The translations under genes were made by a program, and so were the position numbers. 64,000 nt of DNA from Myxococcales bacterium (GTDB taxonomy: Bacteria > Myxococcota > Myxococcia > Myxococcales > JAJYLH01): contig JAJYLH010000019.1 in assembly GCA_021787845.1 (NCBI GenBank), positions 1 to 64,000 of the forward strand, given 5' to 3'. The stretch's first letter is position 1. Each line of letters opens with the position of its first letter. Below are positions 8,668 to 17,152 of the stretch, piece by piece. Below the pieces are notes generated by a model. It searched no databases. It was given only the letters and a program-made list of their open reading frames with translations, and had not been told where the DNA came from.

Positions 8668-9024
8668 TTAGGCGCTCGGATCGACCGGATCGCCGCTGAA
8701 GGCGACGGCGAGATCGCCGCTGCCGCCGGTCAGCTCGAGCGCCTTGGTGCAGAAGGCGTTGCGGACGATGTAGACCGGGCCGGTGTCGCACTCGAACTCG
8801 AGCGTCTCGCTCGTCATTGCGTTGAGCGACTGCGGATCGAGGTCCGCGGTGTGCGCGATGGTGAAGTCGACCTCGGACGGCACTACCTTCTCGGTGTAGC
8901 CATACACCTTGAACCCGGTGACGGCCTCGCGCTCCTTCCCGCCGAGCTTGAGCTTGGCGTCCTCCTTGGACCGGTAGAGATTGCCGTTGATCTTGATCTT
9001 GACGATCCCGGTGACTTGCGCCAT
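8668..9024 (-). CDS. Tail tube protein (Mu gp40/M type)
   Basis: 118 aa starting MAQVTGIVKIKINGNLYRSK. The small beta-rich protein with GKEREAVTGFKVYGYTEKVVPSEVDFTIAHTADLD and FECDTGPVYIVRNAF matches phage tail tube proteins of Mu-like myophages (about 115 aa). It follows the sheath gene by 15 bp, the standard sheath-tube-chaperone-tape measure order. No anomalies. Confidence 0.88.
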   Translation of the reverse strand: MAQVTGIVKIKINGNLYRSKEDAKLKLGGKEREAVTGFKVYGYTEKVVPSEVDFTIAHTADLDPQSLNAMTSETLEFECDTGPVYIVRNAFCTKALELTGGSGDLAVAFSGDPVDPSA

Positions 9025-9039
9025 GGGAACACCTCTGAA

Positions 9040-10515
9040 TTAGAGCAGGAACTGGATCTGGCCGGCGAAGACGCGGAACTGGTTGATGAGGTTCGGAGCC
9101 AGGAGGGCGTTGACCCGTTCGGGGTCGGAGGCGTCGCGCTCGACGACCAGGTCCTTCTTGAACTGGGTGAAGTCCTCGACGTAGCCGGCCTCCTCCCAGT
9201 CGTGGAAGAGGTTGATGAGGTCGGCCTTGATGGACGACGGGGTGACGATGGGCTGCCCGGGCCCGAAGCTGGTGCCGTCGTCGGCGAGCTTCATGCGCGG
9301 GAACCTGAGCGCGATGCGGCTGCGCACGGCCCACCGCAGATACGCCAGGGTGCGCATGGTCGTCAGGTCGAGGTAGCTCTCGTCCGGGACCCCGAAGGCG
9401 TTCGTCTCGTAGGTGGTGATGAGCCGCTCGATGAGGACGTTGCCGCCCGCATCCACCATGAAGGTCGACACGCCATCGTGGAGGAGGAGGTCCCGTTCGT
9501 CCCTGGTGAAGAGCTTGGTCTGGGCCGGTGCGAGAAGCCCGGGGAGCGGGAGGGTCTGCCGCGGCCGAGCCGGGTCGGGCTCGCCCGCATCGACCGCCGC
9601 GGCCACCGCGGCCCAGACCCAGGGCGGCGTCGGCGACAGGCCGCCGCCCACGATGGTGATGAACTGGGAGTCGATGCCCGTGCCGAGCGTCTCGAGGTTC
9701 GAGAGCGTGTCGCAATCGCCGACGAAAGCCTGCCCTTCCTCCATGACCATTGGGCCCCACCGGCGCAGGAGCTCCGTATGGAGCGCCTGGAGACTGGCGC
9801 CGTCCTTGTAGGCCGTGACGATCGTGCCGTACTTCACATCGCCGAGCGCCGCGATGACGGTCGAGATGTCCGGGTCGGTCGCGCCCCCGGCCATGGCGGT
9901 GATGGTCACCGCCGCGCCGATCTCCGCTCCGGAGGTCTCGCCCTGGTAGTACGCCTCGCGCAGGTCGATGGCGTTCCCGGTCGTGCCGCCCCACCGGCAG
10001 GTGAGGTCGACCTTGGTGGTGTCCAACGCGTCGACCGCCGCGGTCACCGGAAGGTCGGTCATGGCGTTGATGGCGGCCGCGACGTTCGTCGCGATTTGGG
10101 CGGCGGTATCGCCGGAGGTCACGGGCACGACGATGCGCTCGCCACCGATATAGAGGAAGAGCGAGCCGTTCGCGACGGCCGGTCCGCCGAAGCCGAGCGC
10201 GCCGGCAGCCTTCGCCGCGCCGGCGGCATCGTCGAGGGCGATGGCCCACAGCTCGGTGTAGGCGTTCGCGGCCTTGAAGGCGTTCGCCATCGCCGCGACG
10301 AGCGAGCCCCGACCGAAATAGGCCTCGGCATCCTTCGCGCCGGCGATCTGCATCGGGATGGCCGCCACGACCGGCGCGGTCGCGGCTCGCTGGCCGATGA
10401 CCAGGGCCTTCATGGGCATCCCGGGAAGCCCGTTGATCGCCCGAGAATTGTCGAACTCGATGAACTGGCCGCCGGTTCGGACGTCCGCCGGGATGGAATT
10501 GAAGCCGATCGCCAT
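9040..10515 (-). CDS. Tail sheath protein (Mu gp39/L type)
   Basis: 491 aa starting MAIGFNSIPADVRTGGQFIE. The N-terminus is the sheath signature (IEFDNSRAINGLPGMPMKALVIGQR). The middle contains GDTAAQIATNVAAAINAM and the C-terminus LNDLTTMRTLAYLRW-like sequence (DLTTMRTLAYLRWAVRSRIALRFPR, seen here) ending NLINQFRVFAGQIQFLL, where the sheath wraps around the tube. Contractile sheath means a myovirus. Length is normal for Mu-like sheaths (about 490-500 aa). Confidence 0.93.
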   Translation of the reverse strand: MAIGFNSIPADVRTGGQFIEFDNSRAINGLPGMPMKALVIGQRAATAPVVAAIPMQIAGAKDAEAYFGRGSLVAAMANAFKAANAYTELWAIALDDAAGAAKAAGALGFGGPAVANGSLFLYIGGERIVVPVTSGDTAAQIATNVAAAINAMTDLPVTAAVDALDTTKVDLTCRWGGTTGNAIDLREAYYQGETSGAEIGAAVTITAMAGGATDPDISTVIAALGDVKYGTIVTAYKDGASLQALHTELLRRWGPMVMEEGQAFVGDCDTLSNLETLGTGIDSQFITIVGGGLSPTPPWVWAAVAAAVDAGEPDPARPRQTLPLPGLLAPAQTKLFTRDERDLLLHDGVSTFMVDAGGNVLIERLITTYETNAFGVPDESYLDLTTMRTLAYLRWAVRSRIALRFPRMKLADDGTSFGPGQPIVTPSSIKADLINLFHDWEEAGYVEDFTQFKKDLVVERDASDPERVNALLAPNLINQFRVFAGQIQFLL

Positions 10516-10553
10516 CGGGAGCTCCTCGTGCCGCGTTCAGACGCGGCGGGCAG

Positions 10554-10853
10554 TTACTTCTTGGCGGGCGCCTTGGCCGGCGCCGGGATGTGGATGACCT
10601 CGCTCCCGTCCGGCTGGACCTTGACCTGGACGTTCTCGGTCGCCGGCGGAGCCGGCGAGCTCGCTGCGGCGCTCGGCGGGGCCGGAGCCTTGGGGGCCGG
10701 CGTCACGACCTTCACGTCGCCGTCGGCGATACGCCGGAGCCAGTAGGGCGTGCGCCTCTTGCTCTCGCCGTCGGCCGCAAGCTTCTGGCGCGTCGCCGGA
10801 TCTCGCACGACGAGCCCGGCGCGAGCTGGCTTGACGAAGATGGTGTCGCTCAT
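10554..10853 (-). CDS. Mu gp38-like protein (DUF2635)
   Basis: 99 aa, ATG at 10853 overlapping the stop of the gp37-like gene. The N-terminal 50 residues, MSDTIFVKPARAGLVVRDP with RRTPYWLRRIADGDV, fit the DUF2635 family found just before sheath genes in Mu-like phages. The rest is a Pro/Ala-rich tail. Its role is unknown; position suggests a tail-completion factor. Confidence 0.78.
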   Translation of the reverse strand: MSDTIFVKPARAGLVVRDPATRQKLAADGESKRRTPYWLRRIADGDVKVVTPAPKAPAPPSAAASSPAPPATENVQVKVQPDGSEVIHIPAPAKAPAKK

Positions 10854-11398
10854 GATTGCTCCATCGCGACCTGGTCGGAGGCGTCGATGACGCCGTCGGG
10901 CGGCGCGAGATCGAACTGGTCCACGAACGTGTTGAACGAATCGAGCTGCTCCGGCGTGAGCGGCTGAAGAGGGAGCGCCTGGCGCCAGACGGTCATCCAG
11001 AGCGCGACGCCCATCTTGTCGAGGTCGGCGTTGTAGATGGACCGGCCGACGACCTCCTTGCTGTTGCCGGCGCCGTCGACGCCCCACCGCTGGCTGGCGA
11101 CGACGCGCGTCACCTCGGCGCCGATGAGCAGCGCCGTCTCTGACCGGTCCCCCGCCTTGCTGCCATCCTTCGCGACGACCGCGGCGACCCAGTCGAAATG
11201 TGCGTAGGGCTCGCCGCCGAGCACCTCGGTCTTGCTCGCGCCGAGGCAAGCGACGAAGACCGCCGGCATCTTCGCCGTATAGCGCTTGATCTCGTCGGGC
11301 CCGAAGTTGCCGCCGTGGACCTGGACCGACTGCACCAACGCGCCGAGGTCGGCCGTGAGCCCGTCGACGATGGCCTTGCGCAGGTCGACGATGCTCAC
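10850..11398 (-). CDS. Mu gp37-like tail terminator-type protein
   Basis: 182 aa starting MSIVDLRKAIVDGLTADLGA. The sequence has TAKMPAVFVACLGA, FDWVAAVVAKDG and ALWMTVWRQALPLQP, the pattern of the gp37/DUF1834 group placed between the gp36/G genes and the sheath. Such proteins are proposed tail completion or terminator factors. It overlaps the DUF2635 gene by 4 bp and the virion morphogenesis gene by 4 bp. Confidence 0.75.
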   Translation of the reverse strand: MSIVDLRKAIVDGLTADLGALVQSVQVHGGNFGPDEIKRYTAKMPAVFVACLGASKTEVLGGEPYAHFDWVAAVVAKDGSKAGDRSETALLIGAEVTRVVASQRWGVDGAGNSKEVVGRSIYNADLDKMGVALWMTVWRQALPLQPLTPEQLDSFNTFVDQFDLAPPDGVIDASDQVAMEQS

Positions 11399-11847
11399 GA
11401 CGCCAGCCTCCGCTCGAAGAACTTCTCCACGACCGCACTCAGCTCCTGCTCGTTCTCGTCGGAGAGCCCGAGGTAGGGACGGGCGACCATCCAGGGCCTT
11501 CCGATCGCATCGCCCCCGAACTGGTGGATCGCCGCGTAGATGAGGTTCGAGCCGACCACCACGCTTTCACCCTCGTCGACCTCGTGGTCGATCGATTCGA
11601 GAAGGTGCCCAGCCGCTTGGAGAAGGGACTGGCTCCCGCGCCGCGTCCTCGCGTACTTCTCGCTCCAAGGCGCCCAGGGCATGCCTTCGGCGGAGGTCTT
11701 CTCCTCCTGGATGCGGCGCTTCGTCTGCGTCTCCGCCTCGGCGCCGACGATGTCGAGGAGCTCCCGGGCCCCCTCGGCGCAGAGCCACCGGAGCTTCTCG
11801 GCGAGGAGCTCGTCGCCTTGCAGCGAGATTTGGATGCCGCCGCTCAT
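11395..11847 (-). CDS. Virion morphogenesis protein (Mu G / gp31 family)
   Basis: 150 aa, ATG at 11847 (MSGGIQISLQGDELLAEKL). The motif AETQTKRRIQEEKTSAEG, MPWAPWSEKYARTRR and VVVGSNLIYAAIHQFGG is characteristic of the phage virion morphogenesis (tail completion) family. In Mu this gene lies before I; here it has moved downstream of the gp36-like gene, a common arrangement in other Mu-like phages. The upstream frame extension to 12069 overlaps the gp36-like gene and is ignored. Confidence 0.87.
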   Translation of the reverse strand: MSGGIQISLQGDELLAEKLRWLCAEGARELLDIVGAEAETQTKRRIQEEKTSAEGMPWAPWSEKYARTRRGSQSLLQAAGHLLESIDHEVDEGESVVVGSNLIYAAIHQFGGDAIGRPWMVARPYLGLSDENEQELSAVVEKFFERRLAS

Positions 11848-12272
11848 CGGAGTCCCCTCATCGCATCTCGGGTGAAGAGACGGGTGCCCGACCGCACCAC
11901 CGTGACGCCGCCTCCAACGCTCTCCTCTTCCTTCTCCGCGATGCCGAGCGACGCCTTGCGAGCGGAGATCGCCTTGAGCAGCGCGATCGCGTCCTCGTAT
12001 CGCTTCCGCTTCTCCTCGGTGAGCTTTCCCGCCGTGAACGAGAGCTTGTAGAACGCGATGTCGCAGCACTTGTCGACGACGATGTCCGGGACCTGGGGCA
12101 GGGGAAGCCCATAGCGCTCACCGACCCAGGCGTCGATCTCGTTCGTGGCCTGGTCGAGCGCCTTCTGGACGGCCGTCGCGTCGATGACGCCGTCTCCGTC
12201 CAGGTCCGCGGCGATGAGCAGCTCGCTCTCGCCGAACCGGTCGACCAGGTCCTGTTGCACCGCGTAGGACAA
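11844..12272 (-). CDS. Mu gp36-like neck protein (DUF1320)
   Basis: 142 aa starting MSYAVQQDLVDRFGESELLI. The family hallmarks are the YAVQQDLVDRFGE start, EIDAWVGERYGLPLPQVPDI and CCDIAFYKL, giving DUF1320 (Mu J, head-tail connector). A DLDGDGVIDATAV stretch near residue 25 has the D-x-D-x-D-G spacing of a calcium-binding EF-hand loop; several phage neck proteins show this, so it may be structural. It overlaps the G-type gene by 4 bp. Confidence 0.86.
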   Translation of the reverse strand: MSYAVQQDLVDRFGESELLIAADLDGDGVIDATAVQKALDQATNEIDAWVGERYGLPLPQVPDIVVDKCCDIAFYKLSFTAGKLTEEKRKRYEDAIALLKAISARKASLGIAEKEEESVGGGVTVVRSGTRLFTRDAMRGLR

Positions 12273-12275
12273 GGG

Positions 12276-12590
12276 TTAGCCCACGACATCCCTGACGACG
12301 AGGAACGAGCAGTTCTTGAGGCGCTCGAGCTGGTCGGGCTTGAGCTCGCTGAACGCGATGGTCGTCGGCTCCGGCGTGAAATGTCGCTGGATGCAGTTGT
12401 AGCCCTCGCGCAACTTGCTCGTCACCAACACCTTGTGGGGGTACTTCTGATCCGCCCTCAGCTTTGGCTCCTCCTCGCGAGGCTCGCTCGTCGCTGACGC
12501 CGGCGTCACTTCGTGGACCGGCTCGACCGCCGGCTCCGGCGTCACTTCGTGGACCGGCTCGACCACCGGCTCCGGCTTCGCCTTGGCCAT
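12276..12590 (-). CDS. Mu gp35-like (HI1506-related) protein
   Basis: 104 aa. The N-terminal 35 residues contain two copies of a 14-residue repeat (EPVVEPVHEVTPEP / EPAVEPVHEVTPAS). The C-terminal half, KVLVTSKLREGYNCIQRHFTP followed by LKPDQLERLKNCSFLVV, matches the short HI1506-type proteins coded between the major head and gp36 genes. Role unknown. The DNA repeats are in phase, so repeat number could vary. Confidence 0.65.
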   Translation of the reverse strand: MAKAKPEPVVEPVHEVTPEPAVEPVHEVTPASATSEPREEEPKLRADQKYPHKVLVTSKLREGYNCIQRHFTPEPTTIAFSELKPDQLERLKNCSFLVVRDVVG

Positions 12591-12714
12591 CTCGTCACCT
12601 CTTCAGAATGCCGGGTCGCCCGCTCCCACGCTCCCGGTCAGCGCGGCCGTCGTCGGCCTCCACGCTCCCGCTGCCGCAAGGCAGCTCGCCGAGCTATCCC
12701 ACGCGCGCCTTCTG

Positions 12715-12746
12715 CGCCTCTTCCGGAAGCCTCCCCGGAAGAGGCG
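12715..12746. repeat. 12-bp perfect inverted repeat (strong hairpin)
   Basis: CGCCTCTTCCGG (12715-12726) and CCGGAAGAGGCG (12735-12746) flank an 8-base loop, 28 bp past the stop of the exported protein gene. No T-run follows on either strand, so it is more likely an mRNA-stabilising or attenuating hairpin than a standard intrinsic terminator. It lies in the 183-bp gap before the gp35-like gene, which otherwise shows nothing recognisable. Confidence 0.7.
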
Positions 12747-12773
12747 AATGCGTGTTGGCGCGCGCGGTTGGGT

Positions 12774-13436
12774 TCACCAGCGCAAGTAGCCCGGAGGCTC
12801 GCGCTTCGGAGGCGCAGGCGGCATTGGCGCGGCGCGCGCCGGCGGGATGAAGACGGCTCGCAGCCTCGACAACGCGGTGACGGGACTGGCGGCCGCGGCG
12901 GGGGGCGCAGGCGTTTCCGCCTTGGTCAGCAGTCCTCCGATGTCGAGGTTCAGGCCCAGCATGATGACGAAGGCTCCATCTGCCCTGCTCGGGCGATAAA
13001 GGAGCCCGCTCGACGGAGCGCTCCCCAGCCCCACATTGAGAAGCGACTCCTGGTAGCCGATGCTGATCAGCCGGTTGTAAACGCCGATCCCGGCTCCGAC
13101 GCTCACGTCGAATGCCTGCCCGGGCCCGGTCAAGTCGCTCCCGATGCCAGTCGTTCCAAAGACGAAGATCGAGAGGTAGCGAACCCCGTTCTCGCCCGGG
13201 ACGAAGTTCCAGTTCAGCGAATAGCCCGGGTTCACCAGGGCGGCCGGCACCAGATCACCGGTCTTCGTGAAGCCGATCTTCACCGCGGAGAGCACGGGCC
13301 CCTGGCTGAACGTCGGGGCCGCCGCGAAGTTGGGCGGCGCGATGTCGGCCGCGCGCGCCCGGGGCGCGAATGCCGCCTGGACGCCGAGAAGAGCGCAAAA
13401 CGAGAGCATTCCGATCAAGCCGCATCGTCTGAGCAT
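12774..13436 (-). CDS. Putative exported protein inside the head operon (possible moron)
   Basis: 220 aa, ATG at 13436 with a good AAGGAGAAGG ribosome site 5-14 bases upstream. The N-terminus has a signal peptide: MLRRC, a hydrophobic core LIGMLSFCALLGVQ, and an AFAPRARA-AD type cleavage site. The mature part alternates Gly/aromatic beta-like stretches (NPGYSLNWNFVPG, RYLSIFVFGTTGIG, VGAGIGVYNRLISIGY), then a Pro/Ala tail. Virion proteins are not exported this way, so this looks like a host-affecting gene inserted between major head and gp35. It may be an outer-membrane or periplasmic protein for superinfection exclusion; that role is inference. Confidence 0.65.
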   Translation of the reverse strand: MLRRCGLIGMLSFCALLGVQAAFAPRARAADIAPPNFAAAPTFSQGPVLSAVKIGFTKTGDLVPAALVNPGYSLNWNFVPGENGVRYLSIFVFGTTGIGSDLTGPGQAFDVSVGAGIGVYNRLISIGYQESLLNVGLGSAPSSGLLYRPSRADGAFVIMLGLNLDIGGLLTKAETPAPPAAAASPVTALSRLRAVFIPPARAAPMPPAPPKREPPGYLRW

Positions 13437-13500
13437 CTTGCCTTCTCCTTTGGGGCCGAGCCCCGGAAAGCGTTTCGCGACTCTCGTGAAGGTCCTGGGC

Positions 13501-14382
13501 TTACGTCAGCCAGGGCACCACGAGGACGTCGACGACCTGGAAGTTGATGTTCGAAGCGCCGCTCGCCTTGCGCTCCGCCTTGACGACGTTGTACGCGGCG
13601 GCGCGGTTGGAGGGCCCGCAGACGAGAAGCGACGGGGTCAGGTTGAGCGGACGGCCTTGGTCCGACTTGCGCCCGAGCAGCGCCGCGTACGCCGAGTTGA
13701 AGGCGTCGTCCGTCAGGTCCTGCTTGCTCCCGTGGGCCTGCTGCCAGAACCCGAAGCCGACGTTGCAGCGCCCGTCCGTGCCGTACCGGAACTTGTTCTG
13801 GACGTAGACGCCCTCGTCGTCCGGCTTGGTCTTCGCCACGAATTCGAACGGGCGCCGATTCTGAAAGATCATCGGCTTGAGCGGGCGCTTGGCATCCATC
13901 AGGACCCAAGGGTTGCTTGCGCCGCCGTCGTCGTTCGAAACGAACGTCCCGTTCGGCATCGGATGCGAGTCGGAGAAGAACGCCTGCCCGTCGTAGCAGA
14001 GGTTCGCCCAGCCGGCCGCGAGGAGCTGGAACACCAGCAGGTCCGGGAACGTCTTGACCGCGAAGCCCATCTCGGCCATCAACGGCTTGTACACGCCGTA
14101 TTGGTCGTCCTCGATGCTCGGCCGCGGAACGGAGACGCCTCCAGCATACTCCTTGTTCTTGATGGAGTAGCCGTACTGCTCCATGTCCTTCTCGACGCGC
14201 TCGCCGATCCACTCCTCGATATCGGGGAACTGCCCGAGCCAGGAGTAGTTCTCGACGAGGGTCCCCGACGGGATCTCGGTCGCGACCTTCGGCCAGTAGA
14301 CCGGCGCGTCGCGAAAGCCGGCGTTGAACGCCGCCCTGAAGCCGTTGTTCAGCACGGCCATGTTCGGCTTGTTGATGATCAT
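13501..14382 (-). CDS. Major head subunit (Mu T-like)
   Basis: 293 aa starting MIINKPNMAVLNNGFRAAFN. The sequence matches the Mu-like major capsid family: FNAGFRDAP with VYWPKVATEIPSGTLVENYSWLGQ, PRPSIEDDQYGVYKPLMAEMG, YDGQAFFSDSHP and the end NFQVVDVLVVPWLT. It is preceded by the decoration and protease/scaffold genes as in Mu. It should form the HK97-fold shell. Length is close to Mu T (305 aa). Confidence 0.93.
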   Translation of the reverse strand: MIINKPNMAVLNNGFRAAFNAGFRDAPVYWPKVATEIPSGTLVENYSWLGQFPDIEEWIGERVEKDMEQYGYSIKNKEYAGGVSVPRPSIEDDQYGVYKPLMAEMGFAVKTFPDLLVFQLLAAGWANLCYDGQAFFSDSHPMPNGTFVSNDDGGASNPWVLMDAKRPLKPMIFQNRRPFEFVAKTKPDDEGVYVQNKFRYGTDGRCNVGFGFWQQAHGSKQDLTDDAFNSAYAALLGRKSDQGRPLNLTPSLLVCGPSNRAAAYNVVKAERKASGASNINFQVVDVLVVPWLT

Positions 14383-14440
14383 CGACTTGCTCCTCGCGCC
14401 TTGGCGCCGGCCGCCCTTTCGCGGCCCGAAAGGTTTCCGG

Positions 14441-15298
14441 TTACGACTTGGCGATGACGGTGACTTGGCAGACCTTGGCGGCGGCCGGGGCCGCGCCCAT
14501 GAGCTGCTGGATCTGGTCGGCGACCGTGATGGTGGCCTCGAAGTCGGCCGTCACGTCCGTGAGGTCCGAGAGGTCGATGACGCTGAGAACCTTGTCGCCG
14601 ATCTTCAGGCCCACGCACGCGTCCGCTTTGGCGCCTCCGCTCGCGTCCTGGCTGGTCGCCAGCTTGATGCGCAGGCTCTTCGTCTCGTCGATCTTCGTAC
14701 CGTCGACCGCGGCCGCCGCGAGGCGCCCGTTGTCGATCTTGCCCGCGCCGATGGTCATCGCGCCGTTCTTGTCGACCGTGACGTCGCCGGAGAGCGTCTT
14801 CGGCGAAGGCATGGCCGCCTTCTGGCCGATGAGCACCTGGCCGTCCTGCATGTCGTCGAGGGTCGGGGTCGCCATCGGGCGCCCGAGCTCGACCCAGACG
14901 CCGTCGGCGTCCACGTCGACGATGGGGCCGCACTCGCTGTACTGCGCGCCTGCGCCCAGACCGGCGTCGCCGTTCGTCAGCGTCACCGTATGGTCGTCGA
15001 GGACGAAGCACTTCATGCCCTTGTGCGCGAGCGTGATCGTGCCGTCGTTGTCGAATCGGAAGACGCCTCGGTCGACCTTGATCGACAAGGCGCCGTCGGC
15101 GCCCGCGGTGTTGTCGATCTGCTCCTCGGCGCAGCCCGCCGTCACCTGGCCGGCCCCGGGCGCCCCCGGCTGCGCGTAGCCGCCCGCGCTCAGCTGCACG
15201 AGGGAGCCGGCGAAGACCTTCTTGCCGCCGCCCATCGGGATGATGACGATTCGCCCGTCCCTCTTCGGAGCGACTCGGTCTTGGGTCAACCCTGCCAT
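14441..15298 (-). CDS. Head decoration / DUF2190-like structural protein
   Basis: 285 aa between protease and major head. The first 90 residues (VFAGSLVQLSAGGYAQPGAPG, VTAGCAEEQIDNTAGADG, VDRGVFRFDND) resemble capsid cement proteins. The middle (LSGDVTVDKNGAMTIGAGKIDNGRL) resembles repeats of tail-fibre or phage surface proteins, and the end is a compact domain. So this may be a decoration protein with an added surface-exposed fibre-like segment. The combination is inferred by eye. Confidence 0.65.
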   Translation of the reverse strand: MAGLTQDRVAPKRDGRIVIIPMGGGKKVFAGSLVQLSAGGYAQPGAPGAGQVTAGCAEEQIDNTAGADGALSIKVDRGVFRFDNDGTITLAHKGMKCFVLDDHTVTLTNGDAGLGAGAQYSECGPIVDVDADGVWVELGRPMATPTLDDMQDGQVLIGQKAAMPSPKTLSGDVTVDKNGAMTIGAGKIDNGRLAAAAVDGTKIDETKSLRIKLATSQDASGGAKADACVGLKIGDKVLSVIDLSDLTDVTADFEATITVADQIQQLMGAAPAAAKVCQVTVIAKS

Positions 15299-15347
15299 CT
15301 CGGTTCCTCTCTTCCGGCCGCCGGCCGGGAATCAGACGAGGCCGCGG

Positions 15348-15845
15348 TTAGTCGCGCGCCTTGACGAACTCCTCTTCGGAAATGCCCATCCGCTTGCACA
15401 CGTCGCGCTCGTCCGCCGTGAGCGCCTTGTTCGTGGCGACCTGTTCGGGCGACTTGCCGTCGAGCCCCGACGCGGGCGCGATGGTCGGAGCCGCCTTCAC
15501 GAACTCCCGGAACCGCTCGAGGCCGCCCTCGACCATGCACTGCGCCTTGTGGTAGGCGACCGTCGCCGGCGTGATTTTCCCGGCCTTCGAGGCCGCCTCG
15601 AGCTCGGCGTCGACTTCCTTCTCCAGCGTCTGGCGCCGCGTCGCCGCCAACGCCTCCTCGGCGTGGGCCGCCCGCTGCAGCGCCAGGTCGTGGTCCGCCC
15701 GAGGCACGAACTTGTCCAGCGAAGGCGATTCCGCCTTGTGCATCGCGATCTGGAGATCGCTGCGCAACTTCTCCGCCGCCTGGACGGCGTCCTGGTCGGT
15801 CGCGCTTTCGGACAAGCCGAGAGCCTTGCGAAGCTCCGGGGTCAT
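15348..15845 (-). CDS. Nested scaffold protein (Mu Z-like), same frame as protease
   Basis: An internal ATG at 15845 gives a 165-aa protein MTPELRKALGLSESATDQDA followed by long charged helices (HAEEALAATRRQTLEKEVDAEL). An AGAAGGA-like ribosome site (AGAAGG, about 10 bases upstream) supports separate initiation. In Mu, gene Z is nested in I in the same way and encodes the scaffold. The evidence is the start signal plus the analogy. Confidence 0.7.
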   Translation of the reverse strand: MTPELRKALGLSESATDQDAVQAAEKLRSDLQIAMHKAESPSLDKFVPRADHDLALQRAAHAEEALAATRRQTLEKEVDAELEAASKAGKITPATVAYHKAQCMVEGGLERFREFVKAAPTIAPASGLDGKSPEQVATNKALTADERDVCKRMGISEEEFVKARD

Positions 15846-16313
15846 GGAGTCGTTTCCTTCTGCGCGATTGAGCGCGGTTAGATGAAGGTTGGGACGGTGA
15901 ACCAGGCCGGCGCTCACGAGACGCCGGATGTTCCCTGGCTTGTCGTGCATGAACGCCGGAGAGAGGTAGCGGTAGCTCTTCCTCCGTATGTCCTCGGCGC
16001 CATCCTCGTTCCAGGTGACATGTCCCCAGACGGCGCCATTGCGTACTTCGAGCTCGTCGATCCACCCCGCCGCCGGTGAACGCTCTCCCCGCTCACCCTT
16101 GATCTGGGTTCCATGTTCCCAGTCGATCGGGAGCTTGAGCCCCTGCGCCTTGAACTCGTCGACGAGGTCCTGAGGGTTGTCGAGCCGGTACTTCCGTCCG
16201 TCCCGGCCCTTGATCTCGGGACCGGCCGGGAGCAGCTCTATCCACTCGGGCGCCACGCCGTTCGCCGGCGCGAGCTCGCGGAAGAAGACTGCCCTCTGGA
16301 GGACCTCGCCCAT
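15348..16313 (-). CDS. Prohead protease with C-terminal scaffold (Mu I-like)
   Basis: 321 aa starting MGEVLQRAVFFRELAP. The protease half has the Mu I family sequence EWIELLPAGPEIKGRDGRKYR, LPIDWEHGTQIKGERGE, AAGWIDELEVRNGAVWGHVTW and YRYLSPAFMHDKPGNIRRLVSAGLVHRPNLHLTALN-type end. The last 165 residues are helical scaffold sequence. The gene is the first of the head group after the central non-coding block, suggesting a transcription or DNA-structure boundary upstream. Confidence 0.9.
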   Translation of the reverse strand: MGEVLQRAVFFRELAPANGVAPEWIELLPAGPEIKGRDGRKYRLDNPQDLVDEFKAQGLKLPIDWEHGTQIKGERGERSPAAGWIDELEVRNGAVWGHVTWNEDGAEDIRRKSYRYLSPAFMHDKPGNIRRLVSAGLVHRPNLHLTALNRAEGNDSMTPELRKALGLSESATDQDAVQAAEKLRSDLQIAMHKAESPSLDKFVPRADHDLALQRAAHAEEALAATRRQTLEKEVDAELEAASKAGKITPATVAYHKAQCMVEGGLERFREFVKAAPTIAPASGLDGKSPEQVATNKALTADERDVCKRMGISEEEFVKARD

Positions 16314-17152
16314 CGTCGCGAGAGAGGATTCCAGGAGCGCCGAGGGCCATACAGACCGAAAGGCTTCAGCGCCTACCGATCGGCTTTCGCGAGGATGCCC
16401 CTACCCAAGCGCCGAATGGCTCCCGCGTCAAGCCCCTTCCCCTTCGGGCCCTCCCTCCGAGCGCCTCGAGCGGTCTCGGTTGACGACCCGCGGGGTCGTT
16501 CCTACCGTCTGACAGGTCGCCTCCCGGCGCTCCAGGGTCGCTATTCCATGCAAAGCGTAAAAACGCCGTAAACGCCCCAGGACGATCGGCGCCGGACCGG
16601 GTCGGCCAGAACTACGTCTCTGTCGGCATCATGCCGGCGCGACCCCGTTTCCGTTCGATTAACGACGGGTGGGGTGCCGTGGGGTCGGTCGCACGACACC
16701 TCGCGGGGACCGTCCGAGACCGAAATCGCGGAGAGGAGCAGCGCTACCGTCTAGCTTTTTGGCGTGTAGCGGGACCGCTCTCGCTTGCCGATGCAAGTGA
16801 TAGCTGAACCGGTGCCGCACCCCGGGAGCCACCGCGATGGTCGGCACCGGTACCGGTCCCGGTATCCTGGAGCGCTAGAGGAGGCACGAAGACGGGACCG
16901 GTGCCGGATAGCAAAAGCGCCTGCTCGACAGTAAAGCAGGAGCGGTCTCGGGCTCGAACCAAGACCGCTACCGGTTAGCCCCGCAAGGTGAACCCGAGAC
17001 CGCTTCCGCTCTCCGGCTCCCGTCTCGCCCTCGACCGACATCGGTAAGCAGGACCGCTAGCGCTCATCATGATCCAACTAACCCGAGACCGCTGCCGCTC
17101 TCCGGTTCCGGTACCGTTCTCGATTGTGAAGCTGAGCAGGAGCGGTACTGCT
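16314..17152. other. 839-bp non-coding block with repeated ACCGCT/ACCGGT motifs; SGS-like position
   Basis: No convincing gene is seen on either strand. At least eight copies of RGACCGCT or its complement occur: 16468, 16771, 16940, 16961, 16996, 17051, 17085, 17140 (approximate starts). Four ACCGGT palindromes occur near 16808, 16846, 16897 and 16970. A 30-bp near-identical pair starts at about 16991 and 17081 (CCGAGACCGCT plus CCGCTCTCCGG). The block lies between the F-side genes and protease I, where Mu has its central strong gyrase site between G and I. It may also hold a promoter for the head genes. Confidence 0.6.
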
